Assembly (NCBI GenBank): GCA_002451015.1
Contig: DKBB01000173.1
Coordinates: 1-6,864 of the forward strand
Origin: Acidobacteria bacterium UBA6911
GTDB taxonomy: Bacteria > Acidobacteriota > UBA6911
Reading direction: 5' to 3'
DNA: 6,864 nt
The position numbers were made by a program, and so were the translations under genes. This document shows, piece by piece, positions 5,529 through 6,864 of this stretch. The stretch's first letter is position 1, and the number at the start of each line of letters is the position of its first letter. A model generated the notes under the pieces. That model worked only from the letters and a program-made list of their open reading frames with translations. It did no database searches and was not told the DNA's origin.

Positions 5529-6864
5529 TTATTTAGCAGAGCAGGGGTAGGAAACGGAGCCTTCAGGTTCGGAAACATGCGTCGCGACGGTCGTTCTACC
5601 GCCAAAGGCTTCAACCCTTAGGAAATATACCCGGTGGATATTTCCGGACTGCGGATCGCTGGTGGTTGAGATCCATCCGCCGATTCGATCCACGATCGAT
5701 TTGTTAAATTCCATCCGTCTTTCCGGAAGAACATCACAACCATCGGCACCGATAGTCATCAGCACACAGGTTCCGGAAGGGATTCCTTCCGGATGATCGG
5801 AGGAGGCCGAAGCATCGATTTCAATGTTTTCGGTTTCAATGGAAATCGTACCTCCCAAGGGCAGGGTTTTCACGGAATTTACGACAAGATTCGATATTAA
5901 CCGGATTGCCTCCTGGCGATCCACCGTAATCAAACTCGTCCCTTCCGTGAGCTTGATCTGCAGTTCAATATTTTCGCCTACCAAGCTGCGCAGTACTGCA
6001 TCGTTATCCGAAAGGATTTCGTTCAAATTGGCAACTGTCGGTATCCGTTCGCTTTTCGAAGAAACTGAAAGAAACTGGCGCACCTGTTTCAAACCCCGAT
6101 TCGCGTCTTTCAGAAGCGTTTCCGCAACCTGCTGCACCGTGCCGGTATCCTCATGGTTGTCCCTTAAAAGCCGGCTGCTCTCCGCCAAAGACTCGCAAAT
6201 ATTTTTAAGGTTTTTCACAGCGGCCGCCAGCAGGTCGCCCGTGGATTCCACCTTTCGTATGCGACGGATTTCTTCATTTAGCTGATAAATCCGGGTAATG
6301 TCGGTTAGAACCCTTTCAATACGAGAAGATTCTCCCGCGGGGGAATCTTCTGCAGGACCGTCAACCAGGAGTGCATTTTCCCGGAGCCGAATCATCCGGC
6401 CGTCCCGGCCCAGAGAAGACCATTCAATATTTTCCAATTCGCCTTCCCTTCGGAGGCGTTCTGCAAGGGTTCCCTGAAAAGAAAAAATTCTGAATCTATT
6501 TTCTTCATCCTTTTGAGAAAGCGCGTCTTCAGCCCCGGTATACCCGAACATGCGGGCGGCGAAATCATTGCATTCCAATACTTGTCCTTCTATTGTCGTC
6601 ACAACAGTGCCGACCGAAGAAGTCCGGGATAATTTATGGTATTTTATTTTTTCATTGGATAGCGCCGTCTGTAGAATTTCAACTTCGGACTTCAGCTGTT
6701 CCATCCTTTTTTTGATTTCCTCAAGCCGCAACTCTTTTATCCGGCTCTCTTCGCAAATCAAGGTATACCGGGTTTCTGCTTCCTGGACCGCAGTTTGAAT
6801 GCTTTCGGCCTGCTTTTCCTCAGCTTCCCGGAGTTTCTCGTCCAGTTCCTGGCGGGTCCGCTCC
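5529..6864 (-). CDS. PAS-domain histidine-kinase-like protein with degenerate catalytic core (partial, 5' end outside window)
   Basis: The reading frame is open to the right edge (444 residues visible; the first full codon is at 6863). Residues below count from there. About 1-75 are Glu/Lys/Gln-rich with heptad-like leucines, a coiled coil. About 80-195 form a PAS domain (SSVGTVVTTIEGQVLECNDFAARMFGYT, then a PAC-like end, ERVLTDITRIYQL). About 197-265 resemble the NtrB-type dimerisation helices (EIRRIRKVESTGDLLAAAVKNLKNI), but K217 replaces the phospho-accepting His. About 315-415 resemble the ATPase domain: RLISNLVVNSVKTLPLGGTISIETENI keeps the N-box Asn (N329), while the D-T-G of the G1 box is replaced by GADGCDV, and the F-box and GTGLGL loop are absent. 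The later IVDRIGGWISTTSDP still aligns. Known kinases of this type autophosphorylate; this one probably does not. A role as a PAS sensor or scaffold is inferred. No transmembrane segment is visible. Confidence 0.85.
   Translation of the reverse strand, partial: ERTRQELDEKLREAEEKQAESIQTAVQEAETRYTLICEESRIKELRLEEIKKRMEQLKSEVEILQTALSNEKIKYHKLSRTSSVGTVVTTIEGQVLECNDFAARMFGYTGAEDALSQKDEENRFRIFSFQGTLAERLRREGELENIEWSSLGRDGRMIRLRENALLVDGPAEDSPAGESSRIERVLTDITRIYQLNEEIRRIRKVESTGDLLAAAVKNLKNICESLAESSRLLRDNHEDTGTVQQVAETLLKDANRGLKQVRQFLSVSSKSERIPTVANLNEILSDNDAVLRSLVGENIELQIKLTEGTSLITVDRQEAIRLISNLVVNSVKTLPLGGTISIETENIEIDASASSDHPEGIPSGTCVLMTIGADGCDVLPERRMEFNKSIVDRIGGWISTTSDPQSGNIHRVYFLRVEAFGGRTTVATHVSEPEGSVSYPCSAK

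Noticed and set aside
6759..6761. TTG as the start of the kinase-like protein
   Set aside because: The frame continues open to the window edge with the same coiled-coil composition, and no ribosome-binding site is evident before it.

Overview
The window looks like chromosomal DNA from an anaerobic bacterium, most likely a deltaproteobacterium (Desulfobacterota). The reasons are a tungsten/pterin aldehyde:ferredoxin oxidoreductase (AOR) family enzyme paired with a MoaD-like protein, an NtrB-like PAS sensor-kinase architecture, and dispersed intergenic palindromes. This is inference from gene content, because no taxonomic marker was searched. Coding density is high. The only non-coding stretches are about 40 to 125 bases each, and none exceeds 300 bases.

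Layout, left to right. Bases 1-94 (minus) hold the 5' end of ispG, the isoprenoid gene for an Fe-S synthase, running off the left edge. A divergent intergenic region (about 95-224) contains a 24-bp perfect inverted repeat. On the plus strand follow hpt (225-785, TTG start), a MoaD/ThiS-like small sulfur carrier (836-1108) and a 618-residue AOR-family enzyme (1150-3006), ending at an intrinsic terminator (3022-3045). The rest is on the minus strand and converges on that terminator. Read in its own direction it is the 3' part of a PAS/histidine-kinase-like gene (6864 to 5529, partial), then rpsU for ribosomal protein S21 (5453-5256, TTG start, near-ideal Shine-Dalgarno, probable own promoter), a purine nucleoside phosphorylase (5241-4357), and phosphopentomutase deoB (4267-3098).

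How the genes fit together. Purine nucleoside phosphorylase releases a purine base and (deoxy)ribose-1-phosphate. DeoB converts the latter to the 5-phosphate, which can feed PRPP synthesis or deoxyribose catabolism. Hpt on the other flank uses PRPP to convert hypoxanthine or guanine to nucleotides. The window therefore encodes the core of purine nucleoside salvage, split by a MoaD-AOR pair that belongs to a different, anaerobic redox function of unknown substrate.

The most unusual items are: (i) the kinase-like protein, which has Lys where the phospho-accepting His is expected and lacks recognisable G1, F and G2 boxes, so it looks like a pseudokinase; (ii) a 19-bp inverted repeat at the 3' end of the phosphorylase gene, one arm of which encodes the enzyme's last residues; (iii) the 24-bp palindrome in the ispG/hpt divergent region; and (iv) rpsU placed directly ahead of two nucleoside-catabolism genes. 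I found no clear evidence of a wholly new multi-gene system.
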